A model generated the notes under the pieces. It searched no databases. It was not told the origin of the DNA and saw only the letters and a program-made list of their open reading frames with translations. A stretch of DNA of 64,000 nt from Ornithodoros turicata (lineage: Eukaryota > Arthropoda > Arachnida > Ixodida > Argasidae): positions 34,230,573 to 34,294,572 of the forward strand of contig NC_088206.1 of the NCBI RefSeq assembly GCF_037126465.1, written 5' to 3'. This document shows positions 46,226 through 56,926 of this stretch, piece after piece (position 1 is the stretch's first letter; each line of letters begins with the position of its first letter). Both the position numbers and the translations under genes were made by a program.

Positions 46226-47489
46226 TATGGGAAGGTGACCGTACAGTCCTTGTCGACGCACATGAGCTTGGGACACTCGAAAATCAAGGGGACGGTGACC
46301 GCGTGTGGAAGGGCTTTAACGAAGAGTATTTTCCAGGAGAACGTTTCCTTTTCACCACTCGTTCAAATGCGAAGGAGAAGAACACTTGTCCACATCCAAG
46401 TTGAAGTAGAGAAGGAACCCGTTCGTTTTAAATCGCTCGTAGCTGTACTTGAAATGTTTTTCACCCAATTCTTGCAAGAAGTTAAAGTAGGGAATTTTGA
46501 CGAGGTCGTTCTTAAAGTCGTACTCGGCTTGCACTTGCCAGCCGTCCATGGAGAGCTTCGAATGAGACAGGTCGTAATGGCGGAATTTGTAGGGGTTCGA
46601 TTGGATATCGCCGAGAAAGTCGGGCGTGCGAGCAGGGCCACGCATAATTCGGAAGACACCCTTTCGGAGTAAACATTTTCAAAGTAAACATTTTCTCCCG
46701 GCAGTCAAACTCCGCACTTTGGCTTCCAATCCGCGTAACACGTAGATGGCCGGCGTAGTCTGAAGCCGCCGCTCGTGTTCCAAAAACAGGAAAGGTGCCA
46801 GCGTCACCCTAGTAATTGTACGTTTTCTTGTAATTGGTGACCGATATGAGTTTAAATTTGTCGTTGTTTAACAGGAAAACGACGCGAATTTCGACGGCAG
46901 GTACCATAAGGCGCGGCTGTTGAAACAGATCGGTATTGATCTGTCCGCCCAGGTTAAAGTATTTTCCACCCTTCGGCGCTTCGTAACGTTGTTTCGGACC
47001 GCGGGACGAGACGTCGTAATCGTTCTTTAAATGTTCGTCGTCCTCGACAAAGAGTCCAGCCACGTGCACGGTTTCTTGAGCCAGGGGCGTGGAATGAAGC
47101 ACGACGTCCAAACTAATCCTGTAGGCATACAACTCGTTCGAACTGACGAGCTTGTTGTTCGCATAAACAGTGACCATCTTAAACATGCCGCTCAACAGAT
47201 GGTTTATTGGGAAAACGACATCTTTCTCGTCAGTTTCTTCCCCGTCGTCGCGAACAATGCGCGCGGTCAAAGACACGAAGCTACCGTAGAGATCCAAGTG
47301 TGCCCTTTGTAAATTTGTTTGAATCGAAAATTCGATCACGGAATTATTTACCCCGTTGACCGGATAAAAGAGTTGGTACGAAGTATCTTCCACGCCGTAT
47401 TCAATGGAAGGGGGTTCGAATATCATCACGTCACTCGTAAGACAATGCAGTGACCGTTGCATCTGTATTTTTCCTTTCGTTGACGTCAT
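46226..47489 (-). pseudogene. Major capsid protein (double jelly-roll), broken
   Basis: The hexon-like capsid subunit. Start at ATG 47489 (MTSTKGKIQ). N-terminal half, 47489-46809: MIFEPPSIEYGVEDTSYQLF, VIEFSIQTN, FPINHLLSGMFKMVTVYANN and ELYAYRISLDVVL are typical. Reading moves to another frame near 46800 (FLFLEHERRLQ, AIYVLRGLEAKVR), has a TGA inside a 15-base tandem duplication at 46666-46695, continues with NPYKFRHYDLSHSKLSMDGW, and shifts frame again near 46350 into the end (ALPHAVTVPLIFE) with a stop near 46228. It overlaps the upstream small basic gene by about 60 bases, as is usual in compact viral genomes. At least two frameshifts and one stop. Confidence 0.88.
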
Positions 47490-47853
47490 GATGGACGGAG
47501 CGCGCAGCGGATGTGTGACCTTCCTGCGTACCAAAGATATCTGCAGGTGCGTCGTGTGTCGGCACCTTTTGTTGTCTTTTGCAACGTTTCTTTCCATGGT
47601 TGTTGTTCCGAGAGCCCTCCATGAAATCCAGCACGTCTCTCCCCGTTGCTATGGCCGTCTTTTTTACTGCGCGCGATATTCCTTCGCCATCGGACAAATT
47701 CCGCGCCAAGCGCTTCAACGTTCTCTTGGCGATCGGTTTTATTTGCTGCCACATGGGAACGACAAACCTGGATATGTTGCTGAACACACCGACCACTCGT
47801 TGGAAAACGGGCCCCGTGTACACGGGAATTATTTTGGGGGTATTACGGTACAT
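47431..47853 (-). CDS. Small basic Polinton protein (PX-like)
   Basis: About 140 residues, open. It contains the basic amphipathic stretch QQIKPIAKRTLKRLARNL and later GRDVLDFMEGS and GKKRCKRQQK. Polintons and adintoviruses encode a similar small protein with a hydrophobic/basic helix between the minor and major capsid genes, thought to act like adenovirus core or membrane-active minor proteins; that role is inference. Its ATG overlaps the stop of the upstream minor capsid frame. Confidence 0.65.
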   Translation of the reverse strand: MYRNTPKIIPVYTGPVFQRVVGVFSNISRFVVPMWQQIKPIAKRTLKRLARNLSDGEGISRAVKKTAIATGRDVLDFMEGSRNNNHGKKRCKRQQKVPTHDAPADIFGTQEGHTSAARSVHHDVNERKNTDATVTALSYE

Positions 47854-48872
47854 ATTTGAAATGCAACGTCTTCCCGTTCGCGAGAACGATCGTCACTGAG
47901 GAAATTTCGAATTGAGACAGGTTAAAAAGCTGGATGTTATCTAATGTGTAGGTGACGACGTGCTAGTGTTTCTTGTAATAAAAGGGCAGTATGTTTAATA
48001 TCGTTTTTTTACCGCTCCCCACGTACGTGGGTTCCACGATATCCGTATAGACGATTATGTTGTGAAACGGGGGTTCCAGGAGTACCTCGACGGAGCTCGT
48101 GGCATCCTCCTCTCCCGTGAACGGTACGCGATTCGAAGCCCAAAAGCATGGCCAGGTACTTGGAAAGTCTTAAGGTGGAGGTTCCCTCGGAAAGCCGAAG
48201 TTTACCATATCCGTTCGGTTCCATCGAAGCTGAAGCGCGCGCGTTCGCCTACGCGCTGGTTAATCGCATCCAGAAGTGCTTGCGGCGTCGCATAGCCTGG
48301 AGGCATATGTACTTGCAAAGATCGGGGAATTTTCGTCTTGATCGTGAAAGAAAATTGGCGCGCTACGAAGAGAGAGATGCGTAGCGTTTCTCTGTGTCCC
48401 TCGACGGGTGTGAGATGTAGCAGCTTGACAAAGGGTTCCGGTACGTGCAACCCTTTCGGCGTTTTCAGAGAATAGACGTTATCCGCGAATGCTAGCGAGA
48501 GGTCCAGCTTGTGCGTCTTGAAATACTTGTTGAGTGTGTTAGGTAGAGATGGAGTTTCCGAATTCAAAGCGACGGGTACGGCGTGCTCCAATCAGATGAA
48601 GGTGGCTCCGCGATCGCTCAATTTGGGAGGTTTCACCACACGACCTGCTTCGCGGGACGTTAGCGAGGCGTCGAGTGCCTGTGCGAGCCGAGGGTTCAAT
48701 TCTACGGTTTTCACGTCCACGGGTAAGATGAAGCGTATTGCGATTTATTGTACGCGAAAGAAACATTAAATTCCGAAAGGGATTTTCCCAAATCCCTCTC
48801 GAGATCCGAGGTTACACGAAAAGTTCTCCCGGCTTCGACCGTGTCCTCGAAAGAAACCTCGATTTTCGCATC
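47843..48872 (-). pseudogene. Minor capsid (penton-like) protein, broken
   Basis: The series of minus-strand frames includes KIEVSFEDTVEAGRTFRVTS (about 48860-48760), a frame change, DVKTVELNPRLAQALDASL up to a TGA near 48594, then KLDLSLAFADNVYSL, MPPGYATPQALLDAINQRVG and RARFSFDGT, another frame change near 48215 with STLRLSKYLAMLLGFES, and IIVYTDIVEPTYVG. A TAG near 47952 and a final TAA at 47843-47845 follow. The pattern of a G.Y.T...L..AIN helix, LS..LA..LGF and YTDIVEP is characteristic of the Polinton minor capsid/penton protein. Start not determined. At least two frameshifts and two stops. Confidence 0.72.
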
Positions 48873-48878
48873 TTGCCT

Positions 48879-50044
48879 TTAGTACCCGATATTTAAAAAA
48901 TCGTTGCTTATGCTGAGGTCCATCAGACCGAGTTTATAGCGATTCGAGAGCTGAAGCAGACTATCGAAAGCTACCGTGAAGGCGTTGAGTTTACTCGAGA
49001 GGAAACTTACCCATGCTGGCGTTCGAGAGCAGGTGGACGTAGATGTCTGATGTGATTTCCCAATCTTGACCACGTCGCTGCTCGGAACCCAACTGTCGTG
49101 TTCTTTGTCGTAACCGAACCAGCGAACCAAGGAGAAGCTCTGACCGTTCACGTGCTTCTTTCGCAGCACTTTCGTTACTGGCCAAGGCTGATTGGCGTCT
49201 CGGGTTACGACAAGTACCTTCTCCGGGTAGAAAGATCCGTCCACTTCCTTACCCCGGTAATCTTCTAGATGCACGACGGGAAGGGAGGTGTCTCTCAGGC
49301 GGGAGACGGTGCAAATCTGAGAGGCGACCAACTCCCTTCTGGGCTCTTATGAAAACCTTTTCTGTGTAGTAGGACCCTCACTTTATCCCCCACATTGAGC
49401 TTCTTTCTCACGGGAGGTAATACGGGCTTCCCATTTATCTTATTGAACAGCTCCAATTCATTTTTGGGTGTGACTTCGGACGGGCTGATGCCCAAAGTCC
49501 TGTGTTTGGTGTTGTTGTAGTCGCGCACGGTCTTGGGAAGGACGGAAACGAAGTGGTATTTCCCGGTTACTCTAAAATAGCGGAATATTCCGTCGTGTAA
49601 AGTGCGTATCACCCATTCTGCCTGTGATGCCTTGATTACTGGAGAGAAGGTGGAATACATGTGGACCTTCTTTCATGACAGGTACTCGTTGACGGTCTCG
49701 TTGTAGAATTCCCCTCCTCTGTCGCAAAAGATGCGTGTAGGTGCGTTACCTCTTGAGGGGAAAGAGGGAATCGATTGCCACGAGAATGTAGCGGTACCGC
49801 CGTTGAATCTCTTGTATTTTGAAAAGTCGGCGAGGTCCATTTGCCACATGTCGTTGATCTTGAGCGCGATGATGCGTCTCCTATTAAACTGTCTTCTGAT
49901 CGGATGGTGTAACGTGTAGGCATCCAGCTTTCTGAGAATGTCGAGAGCCTTCTTTTTGCTCGAGTGATGCACTTTTCTATAGCGGTCCACACACCCCAAA
50001 CCTCCTGCTGGTTTCTCATATCCCTCCATAAGTCGTCCACGCAA
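48879..50044 (-). pseudogene. Retroviral-type integrase with chromodomain, broken
   Basis: DDE integrase that would insert the element. Visible in order: LDAYTLHHPIRRQF, the first Asp in NDMWQMDLADF, the second Asp in RIFCDRGGEFYN, then a TGA near 49673, the Glu region KASQAEWVIRTLHDG, the SH3-like part VGDKVRVL, a frame change near 49330, LEDYRGKEVDGSFY, and a chromodomain (PWPVTKVLRKKHV, LVRWFGYDKEHDSWVP) ending at 48879. So the catalytic triad is present in the DNA but split by one stop, and the C-terminal chromodomain is in another frame. The upstream zinc-binding part is only partly visible. Confidence 0.9.
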
Positions 50045-50495
50045 TGAAGGCTTGCTGCTGCTGGTGTTGAGGCTCGCGAGATTTGGGCAGAGAAATCAGG
50101 CGCAATAGTTTCGAGACTTTCGGGAACCAGGAAGGTTTCTTTCCCGTCTTACGTTGCAACAAATAATTGAGGAGTTCGTAAACGGAGGAGTGCCTGATGG
50201 GCTTGCCCGGGACGGAGACACAACCCTTGTGACCCCAGGAAAGAACCTTCTTTAATTCCGAGACGACCCTTTCCGCTTCCTCTTCGTCCACCTCTCGAGC
50301 GAGGAGCGAGTAGTCAAAGTCATTTGTAGCGTCGAACGCCTTGTTTTTATTGTCGTAGGCGTCAAATCCGTACTGCTTGAGTATGCGATACAGTGCTTGC
50401 AGTATGGGTTTCACTTTGACGTCGTCACCCTCCTTCGAGGAAAGAATGTTTCCGATAGAGGAGAAGGAGGTGGTCACTTCAATTCTCTTGGCCAT
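50016..50495 (-). CDS. Unknown Polinton protein upstream of integrase
   Basis: About 155 residues from an ATG at 50495 (MAKRIEVTTSF). It contains KVKPILQALYRILKQYGFDA, an acidic helix EVDEEEAERVVSELKKVL and SSVYELLNYLLQRKTGKKPSWF. Its end overlaps the integrase frame, and a Gln-rich stretch (QHQQQQ) precedes the overlap. No known domain recognised. It is collinear with and close to the integrase and ATPase genes, so it is probably a Polinton accessory gene. Confidence 0.6.
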   Translation of the reverse strand: MAKRIEVTTSFSSIGNILSSKEGDDVKVKPILQALYRILKQYGFDAYDNKNKAFDATNDFDYSLLAREVDEEEAERVVSELKKVLSWGHKGCVSVPGKPIRHSSVYELLNYLLQRKTGKKPSWFPKVSKLLRLISLPKSREPQHQQQQAFIAWTTYGGI

Positions 50496-51054
50496 TGGCG
50501 AAAAGGTTCAACACGGCGGAAAGCAGGAGAGGAACCACCGACGAAAGAACGCCCTGTCCTCGCTGCTGAGACAGATAGCACTTCAAACGTTGCGGATTTT
50601 TGTGAATATTTTTCTAGGTGAGCCGTCGTAAGAAGCGTTTGTGCTCCTTCAAATGCGCGAACGTGTCTGGAGCTAGAGCCACCTTTCTGTTCAATACATT
50701 GAGGCAAATTTCGGAGAGGTGTTTCATGTCGGACGAAGAAGAACGTCTCAAGACGTCGCGACGGCGCGGACGGGGTAGAGTGGAGAGTACTTTGACTAAA
50801 GTGACGTGAGGGCGGAGTTTCATTTCGGAGCGTAGATATATTGACGTTCTCCCGGAAAGATATTGCTACGCAACCTGTGATCCTCGTCCGCATAGTTGTG
50901 AAGATCCACGAGTAAATAAACGTGGGGCGATGACATCGCTTGGTTATATGCGTCCAGAAAATACTCCAATCTTTTTCTGCCAAATAGCTGTTGCCCGAAA
51001 TGTTCCATCTGGTGCACGCTGCGCCACAGGACGACGTAACTGGCGTTGTAGGAT

Positions 51055-51059
51055 ATAGT
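51055..51059. repeat. LINE target-site duplication, left (ATAGT)
   Basis: ATAGT precedes the LINE; the same bases are at 53388-53392 after its A-rich tail. Confidence 0.6.
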
Positions 51060-53387
51060 CAACTGATCACTACACCCACTAGAGTCACTTCAGAAACGTC
51101 ATCTATACTAGATCCAGTTCTCGTTTCTGACCCTTCGTTATTTTCTTCTCCAGACATTTCCGACGGTCTTAGTGACCACAAGTGCATTACGTTCAATATT
51201 CATACCGAAAAGCCTTGCAGAGTCACCACACGGAAAACGATCAGGCTTGATAATAATGCCAATTTTTAAGCAATCAATACCGAGCTCGAACTATTCTATC
51301 CATCATTCTCTACTAACTTTCATTCTAGCGCACAGAAGAAAACTGGTTGCTCTTCAAAGATAAGCTCTTAGAGTTAGCGGTACACTTTATTCCAACGATT
51401 CAAATCAGTGCTAACGATAACGCGCCCTGGTTTAACTGACACCTCAAATCACTTCTGAACAAAAACAAACGACTATACAGGAAAGCTAAATCATCGAACA
51501 ATGCTGAAGACTGGGCGAGATACAATCTTCAAGCTGTAAACTACAGGCGCGCACTTTCTCTGCGTAAAGACGAGTTCTTTTCCAAGGAACTTCAAGCCAT
51601 TCTTACATCCAATCCAAGTAAATTCTGGCGTCTTGTAAAACCTAAGGAACACAACGACATCAGGCTTTGTGATGTAGATAGCTCACCTGTTCCCGATCAC
51701 CAGTGCCCTGATATCTTTAACGATGCATTTGCTGGCGTCTTTCTTCATAACGAACCTGCTAATATTCCTACTCTTCTACTGCTTTATTTAGATCGCCCGC
51801 CGGATTTCACTGTTTCTTGCAACGGCATCTGTAAGCTAATTGATTCCCTCAAGATATCAGCATCATCCGGCTTCGATGGTGTGAACGCAAAAATACCAAA
51901 ACGTACGAAGTTCACATCATGTTACTTCCTTACAGATATTTTCAACCAATCTCTCTCAAGTGGGGAGGTACCTAGAGACTGGAGAATTAGTAAACTTATT
52001 CCTCTGCATAAAGGTGGTTCTAGAACTAGTCCGCCCTATATCACACATAAGTACCCCATGCAAACTATTGGAACACGTGATCTTTTCGAACCTTACGGAT
52101 TTCCTAGAATCCCGCTCTTTTTTCTTCCCTTTCCAACACGGTTTCCGTCGCGGCTATTCGTGTACCACTCAACTTGCATCGTTCATACACGACCTTCATT
52201 TTCATCTTGATAAGGGTATAAGCAGTGACGTTATCTTCCTGGACTTTAAAAAGCATTCGATAAAGTTCCGCACAGCAATTAACAATTATTCTTCCTCTTT
52301 ATCTCCTGTTAAGTCAGGAGTTCCTCAAGGCTCTGTCCAGGGGCCTCAACTATTTCTCATATACATTAATGACATTTCACATAGCCTCAGCTCCACAGTT
52401 CGCCTTTTTGCCGACGACTGCGTAATTTACAGACACATCAATAATCCAGCTGATCGAACACTTCTACAGAATGATCTTCAAGCTGTGAAGTACTGGTGCT
52501 CCACATGGCTGATGCTAGTTAATCTGTCTAAATGCACATACCTTCACGTTGAGAAACATCAAGATGTCTACCCATACACACTGAGCGGCACACCTATCCC
52601 CAACAGTTCATGTCATAAGTATCTCGGTCTACACATTACGTCAACCCTCCAATGGCATGCTCACATTAACCATGTTATCAATGATTCGAACCGATGTCTA
52701 GGGTACCTCAGACGCAATCTCCGTTATGCACCTCCCCAAGTGAAGCGTTTGGCGTATACAACGCTCATTCGTCCAAAACTGGAATTCGTCTCATGTATCT
52801 GGCATCCTCACCAATCCTTCCTGTCTCGATCCATCGAATCCGTCAAAAATTGTGCCGTTTGATTCATCGCCAGTGACTACTCCTCTTCCACTAGCGTCAC
52901 CGGTCTGAAATGCACTTTTGACCTCGACCCTTTAGAGCACCGCCGAGCTATTCAAACTCTAGATTTATTTCATAACCTTTTCCATTCTTCTGTGCCCCTA
53001 ACCTCTTACATTCGCCAAGCTCATTATACGAGCAGGCATGTCAACCATTCCCACAAGTGCGAGCCATTTTTCTGTCACACAAACGCATTCTTTCGCTCTT
53101 TCTACCCGCGCACCATCAAACTTTGGAATTCATTGCCCGAGGGAACCGCATCCATCCATGATCATTCATCCTTCAAATCTGCAGCAGCGCATCACCTTTC
53201 CTCGCAGCGAAAATAATCATCTTATTTAGTACTTTAAATTTTGCACTTGTCTGGGCTGTTTGGCCACCCAGTCACATTGTTTATTCATTATTGTTACTGT
53301 TGTTATCGTGATTGTTATAATTTTCTTCGTATTCCCTTCACCCATGTAATGCCTTCTGGATTTGGGTTACTAACCATAAATAAATAA
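51060..53387 (+). mobile_element. CR1/L2-like LINE, 5'-truncated, nested in the ATPase gene
   Basis: The left end is truncated within the endonuclease domain (TPTRVTSETSSILD, ISDGLSDHKCITFN). The right end is a short (TAAA)n tail. It is oriented opposite to the ATPase gene. Confidence 0.88.
51069..53215 (+). pseudogene. LINE endonuclease-reverse transcriptase ORF, broken
   Basis: The order is endonuclease end, thumb-proximal linker (SNPSKFWRLVKP), finger region (EVPRDWRISKLIPLHKGG), then frame 51960-52862 with VKSGVPQGSVQGP, the catalytic RLFADDCVIY, KYLGLHITSTLQWHAHI and IRPKLEFVSCIW. After a TGA near 52861 comes the C-terminal tail with PRTIKLWNSLPEG. Frames change near 51960 and 52250 and stops intervene, so the copy is inactive. 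The tail and FADD context fit CR1/L2-type elements. Confidence 0.85.
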
Positions 53388-53849
53388 ATAGTTATAAAAT
53401 GGCTACTGTCGAAAAAGATGTTTTGAACAAGTAAGAAGATTGACACGTTGGCGTGGTGAGAACCCCGAATGAAAACATCAGTCACCTTCTTCAGGGAACC
53501 GGCGCCGGTCATGCGATCGTCGACGACGATTAGCGTAGCGCGCGAAGTGTCCCACTCTCGCGGTAGCTTCTTGGTAAATTTTACGGAGTCCCCAAATTCG
53601 TCCTGCATGCTCGGCAAAGCATATTTCTGTACGGAGAATATTTATGACAGAGGCCTGTCCACCACGTCGTTCAAGTTCCTCAGCACGTTCGCAACGAACG
53701 TTGATTTGCTGCACATGGAGGGGACGCTTAAGATACAGCGAAAAGGATGACGGAACTGAAAAGGTTCAGGGGAAGACATGTTGCATGCCTACACTTTGCA
53801 CGATGAAAAACAATAGGCTGAGACTCGAAGAGAAATGCATCGCTTTTAT

Positions 53850-54130
53850 TTACACGTCGTCGTCGTCCTCTACATCGGAACTGCGTTCCCAATACAGATT
53901 ATCCAAGCTAAAGTTGGACTTCTTTTTCGTCAGCCTGTCCGCCGCTAAGATGCGGTCGAACGTCTTCATCTTGCCCTGACAGATTTCTTGATGTGCTTCC
54001 TCCACAATGCCGCGAATAAATTCGTGAAGTTCTTCGTTTTTTCACTTTCCTCGCCGACGAGAAACGCAGGAGAATAAACCACACATGGCGTTTTCCACGT
54101 ATCGGTCGGAATGATGACGCGAGCGCAATG
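53850..54130 (-). pseudogene. Small Polinton gene with acidic tail, frameshifted
   Basis: The first part (PTDTWKTPCVVYSPAFLVGE) begins near the right TIR boundary. A frame change at a T-run (54040-54045) leads to ELHEFIRGIVEEAHQEIC, MKTFDRILAADRLTKKK and the tail SSDVEDDDDV, ending at a TAA that overlaps AATAAA. It is the first gene inward from the right TIR, the counterpart of the one at 37933. Family not recognised. Confidence 0.5.
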
Positions 54131-55249
54131 CGGGCTGCCTTTATACAAATAAACGCGCGCAAAGAAATGAGAGCGAAACCGAAACGAAGAAGCCACCCGT
54201 TGCCGCTAAGAGCGCGCGTGGCGGGAGGAGTGGAGAGTCGAAACTGAAACAACCCGCGGTCGGGCGGCGCAGAGGCCGCTAGGAGCTGCCGCGGCGCGGC
54301 GCCCCAGTCAGTTGCTAGCTGGCTGTCGCGGACAGCAGACGTGCGCTCGGTTGCTCCGCAGTCCCCGCGCCCGCTCAGTTTCTGCCTGCCTCTCCGATGG
54401 AGCAGTCGCCGCGGGGGAAAGGTGCGTGATTTGCCACATTGTTTTACCGCACTCTTTTTCTCACAGGTTTGCTGTACGCGCATGTTTTAGACTTGTTTAG
54501 CGGTGACCAACGGTTTGACCGCGCTCGTGTTAAGCCTTTTCTCGCCGTACGCGCATGTTTAGGCTTGTTTAACAGTGAGCAAGCCTTTTGGTCATGTTGA
54601 CGCCTGTTTAGCGTTTTGCGGTTCCCGCCTTGTGTTAGCTGCGTAGTGTTGAGACACTGTGGTTAGGCCTCACCGGTCGCCCCCTAAGCCTTTTCTCCGA
54701 TGTGTACTGTTTTCTCCGTGCTGTTTAGCAGTAGCGGCTAGGCCTTTTCTCTTGCATGCCTAGACTTGTTGAACAGTGTTGCCATTTTTACCTGCCGCTA
54801 GTATCTTGTTGTTCTCTGTCTTTCTCGCATAGAGCCATGATGGTGGCACCATCTGGTGTGATGCCTTGCAACTAAGTGGCCGCCTGTTGTCGATCTCTGC
54901 AGCTGCCCGTCGCCAACTACCAACATGGCGGGCGCTCGTCACTCGGACGTTTTGGAGCGGTTTCTTCGCCACGGCCTCGTTGATTTTCGAATAAATTGTT
55001 TCTCTCCACTCTATTTCTATCTATTTTCTTTCTTTTCTGCCTACTTTTTATGTCTTTATTTTTTTATCAGCTTAACTGGCCCACAACTCACACAGTGGTC
55101 TGGGCACGTCTTAGATGCTCCCCAATTAGTGTAATGACTCACTGAATGATCCTAATTACTGTGGGGGTCCCAAATTGCTCTAATTGCTCATTAATGGCGT
55201 CCAGGCCACTGTGTGAGTTGTGGGCCAGTTGAGCTGATAATATACTACT
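54112..55249 (-). repeat. Polinton right terminal inverted repeat
   Basis: It mirrors 36769-37922. Frames of up to about 190 residues antisense to it (53908-54483) have mirror counterparts in the left TIR (37434-37752) and are not supported as genes. Confidence 0.92.
55064..55240. repeat. Terminal hairpin inside right TIR
   Basis: TTATCAGCTTAACTGGCCCA is mirrored by TGGGCCAGTTGAGCTGATAA, with CAACTCACACAGTGG against CCACTGTGTGAGTTG. Same fold as 36778-36954, with one or two changes in the stem. Confidence 0.88.
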
Positions 55250-55255
55250 AGCATC
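55250..55255. repeat. Polinton target-site duplication, right (AGCATC)
   Basis: Identical to 36763-36768. Confidence 0.93.
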
Positions 55256-55439
55256 GACGGGAACTGTGGCAGTGCTGAGCGCTTGACAGTTCGCTTTACA
55301 CTGACGGTCAAGTGAAGTACGCTTGCTTCGCATACGAAGTATGGAAATCGGATGTACGAAGTATACTCATGGCAGGAGTCCAATTAAATTCGCCGACTTT
55401 GGGAGGATTTGTCGAAACGGATTGTCTACTTCACTCGCG

Positions 55440-55938
55440 GCCATACCACGTGACAGTAGCAACGTATGGTTGATTTTGGGGGGATTCTGAAACGATTTAT
55501 TTTTAACTACATATTCTTAACCGGGCATTCGTTAGCGGTTTTATTTACACGGAGATATTTGAGCTATTATTTTTGTGCGTTGATCTTTAAGCATATATTC
55601 TGGGAGATTTATTATTAACCGTGGCTACTTATGGGTTTATTTTTGAAAGGTTATTTTTAAGAGTTTCAAACGGGATACACCCGATCTGGGCTATACCACG
55701 TGATAGTAGCAACTGTTTGGTGGATTTGGGGGATCCTGAAACGATTTATTTTTAACAATATATTCTTAACTGTGGATTTCTCAGCATTTTTATTTAAAGG
55801 GGGTATTCTGGCGATTATTTTTATGCATTGATTTTTAGGCGTATATTCTGGGAGATAAATTTTGAACAGTGGGTACTTACGCGTTTATTTTTGAAAAGTT
55901 ATTTTTAATGGTTTCAAACGGGATACACCCGCTGTATT
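55440..55938. repeat. Tandem duplicated flank repeat, 250-base unit
   Basis: Units begin CCATACCACGTGACAGTAGC (about 55441) and CTATACCACGTGATAGTAGC (55691). Both contain TTCTGGGAGAT and finish in TTTCAAACGGGATACACCCG. An inverted relative lies at 36030-36560. Confidence 0.7.
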
Positions 55939-55984
55939 CTCTGATGTCCTGACATACTGCAGCTGTATTTTTGCGTTCTTCTAC

Positions 55985-56926
55985 CTTTTCCCTAAGGATG
56001 AAATCGTCGTAGGACCAAGAGGGTAAATCTAAATGGAGGTAAATGATTTGAAATTGAAGTAGTCGAAGGTAATTAAGAGTAAGAGGTAATAGTAATTGAA
56101 GGTAAATAGAGGTAATTAAAGGCAATTAAAGCAAGAAAGTTTAGTTTGAAGGCAATGAACGTAATATATATGTAATTAGGAGAAAGATTAAATGTAATTA
56201 AAGGTAATTAACATCAGTTAGAGGGGAATTGAGAGTAATTAAGCAAGTAAATGCAATTAAAGGCAATTAAATGAAATTCAAAATTATCTCAGAAAAGCTG
56301 CACATACCTTCAGTAACCAAAGGGTAATTACAGCATAACTGAAAGTAGTTGAGGCTAATTAAGGGTTCATTAAATGGACTTACATATAGTAATTGAAAGT
56401 GTCGAACCGGAAGTCAAGTATAGACCGGAGGTAGACAACAGGAAGTCAGGTTAGACCGGAAGTGGACAACCGAAAGTCGGGTTTAGACCATTACGGAACA
56501 CCGGAAGTGGATACCGGAAGTCAAGTATAGACATGAAGTGGATAACCGAAAGTCGAGTTGGGCCGGAAGTGGATACTGTAAGTTATATATAGATGGGAAG
56601 TCGACAACCAGAAGTCAGGTTAGACTGGAAGAGGACAACCGGAAGTCGAGTTGGACCGGAAGGGGATACTGGACGTCAAGTATCGACGGGAAGCGGACAT
56701 CCGGAAGTCAGGTGAGACATGAAGTGGACAACCGAACGTTGAGTTGGACTGGAAGTCAAGTATAGACGGAAACTGGACAACCAGAAGTCAAGTTAGTCCG
56801 GACGTGGACAACCGGAAGTCGGATTTAGACCGTCAGTGAACACCCGAAAGTCGGGCTTAGACCGGAAAAGGCGCTTAATGCCAACACATTTCTCTCGCAT
56901 TTACTGAATTTTTTAATCACACGCTG
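55985..56926. repeat. Dispersed repeat with CCGGAAGT minisatellite
   Basis: The first part is AGGTAATTAAAGG-type repeats (to about 56390). The second part (56398-56870) has about 20 imperfect units of roughly 20-25 bases built on CCGGAAGTGGACAACCGGAA; at least eight exact CCGGAAGT are present. The end (GGCGCTTAATG, TTTCTCTCGCATTTA) is the inverse of 8187-8250. Confidence 0.7.

Larger units (their letters stand above)
50820..53779 (-). pseudogene. FtsK/HerA-type genome-packaging ATPase, split by a LINE
   Basis: The ATG at 53779 (MSSPEPFQF) starts the gene. A Walker A-like site is degenerate (SVPSMCSKSTFV). After an in-frame TAA near 53642 come Walker B (ATLIVVDDRMTG) and RGSHHANVSIFLLVQN. The frame is interrupted at 53388 by a 2.3-kb LINE and resumes at 51054 down to 50820 with VDLHNYADEDHRLRSNIFPG, the family's C-terminal signature. 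The two halves are in matching phase if the insertion and one 5-base repeat are discounted. The ATPase would pump DNA into capsids. The degenerate Walker A and the stop imply it was already dead, or decayed alongside the insertion. Confidence 0.88.
36769..55249. mobile_element. Full-length Maverick/Polinton (virus-like) element
   Basis: The element has 5'-AGT and ACT-3' ends, a perfect 6-base target duplication and terminal inverted repeats of roughly 1.1 kb. Inside, mainly on the minus strand, are recognisable packaging ATPase, chromodomain integrase, minor and major capsid proteins, an adenain-like cysteine protease and a protein-primed DNA polymerase B. This is the defining Polinton set, also that of adintoviruses. 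Length (18,481 bases) is in the usual 15-20 kb range even with about 2.3 kb of LINE and 0.9 kb of fold-back element nested in it. Arms of the terminal repeats differ by scattered substitutions and indels, and several genes carry stops or frameshifts, so this is an old copy that cannot move by itself. Confidence 0.95.

Noticed and set aside
53908..54483. 191-residue ORF in the right Polinton TIR (and mirrored frames at 37434-37752)
   Set aside because: Pure TIR sequence; the frame is not kept between the two arms beyond short stretches.
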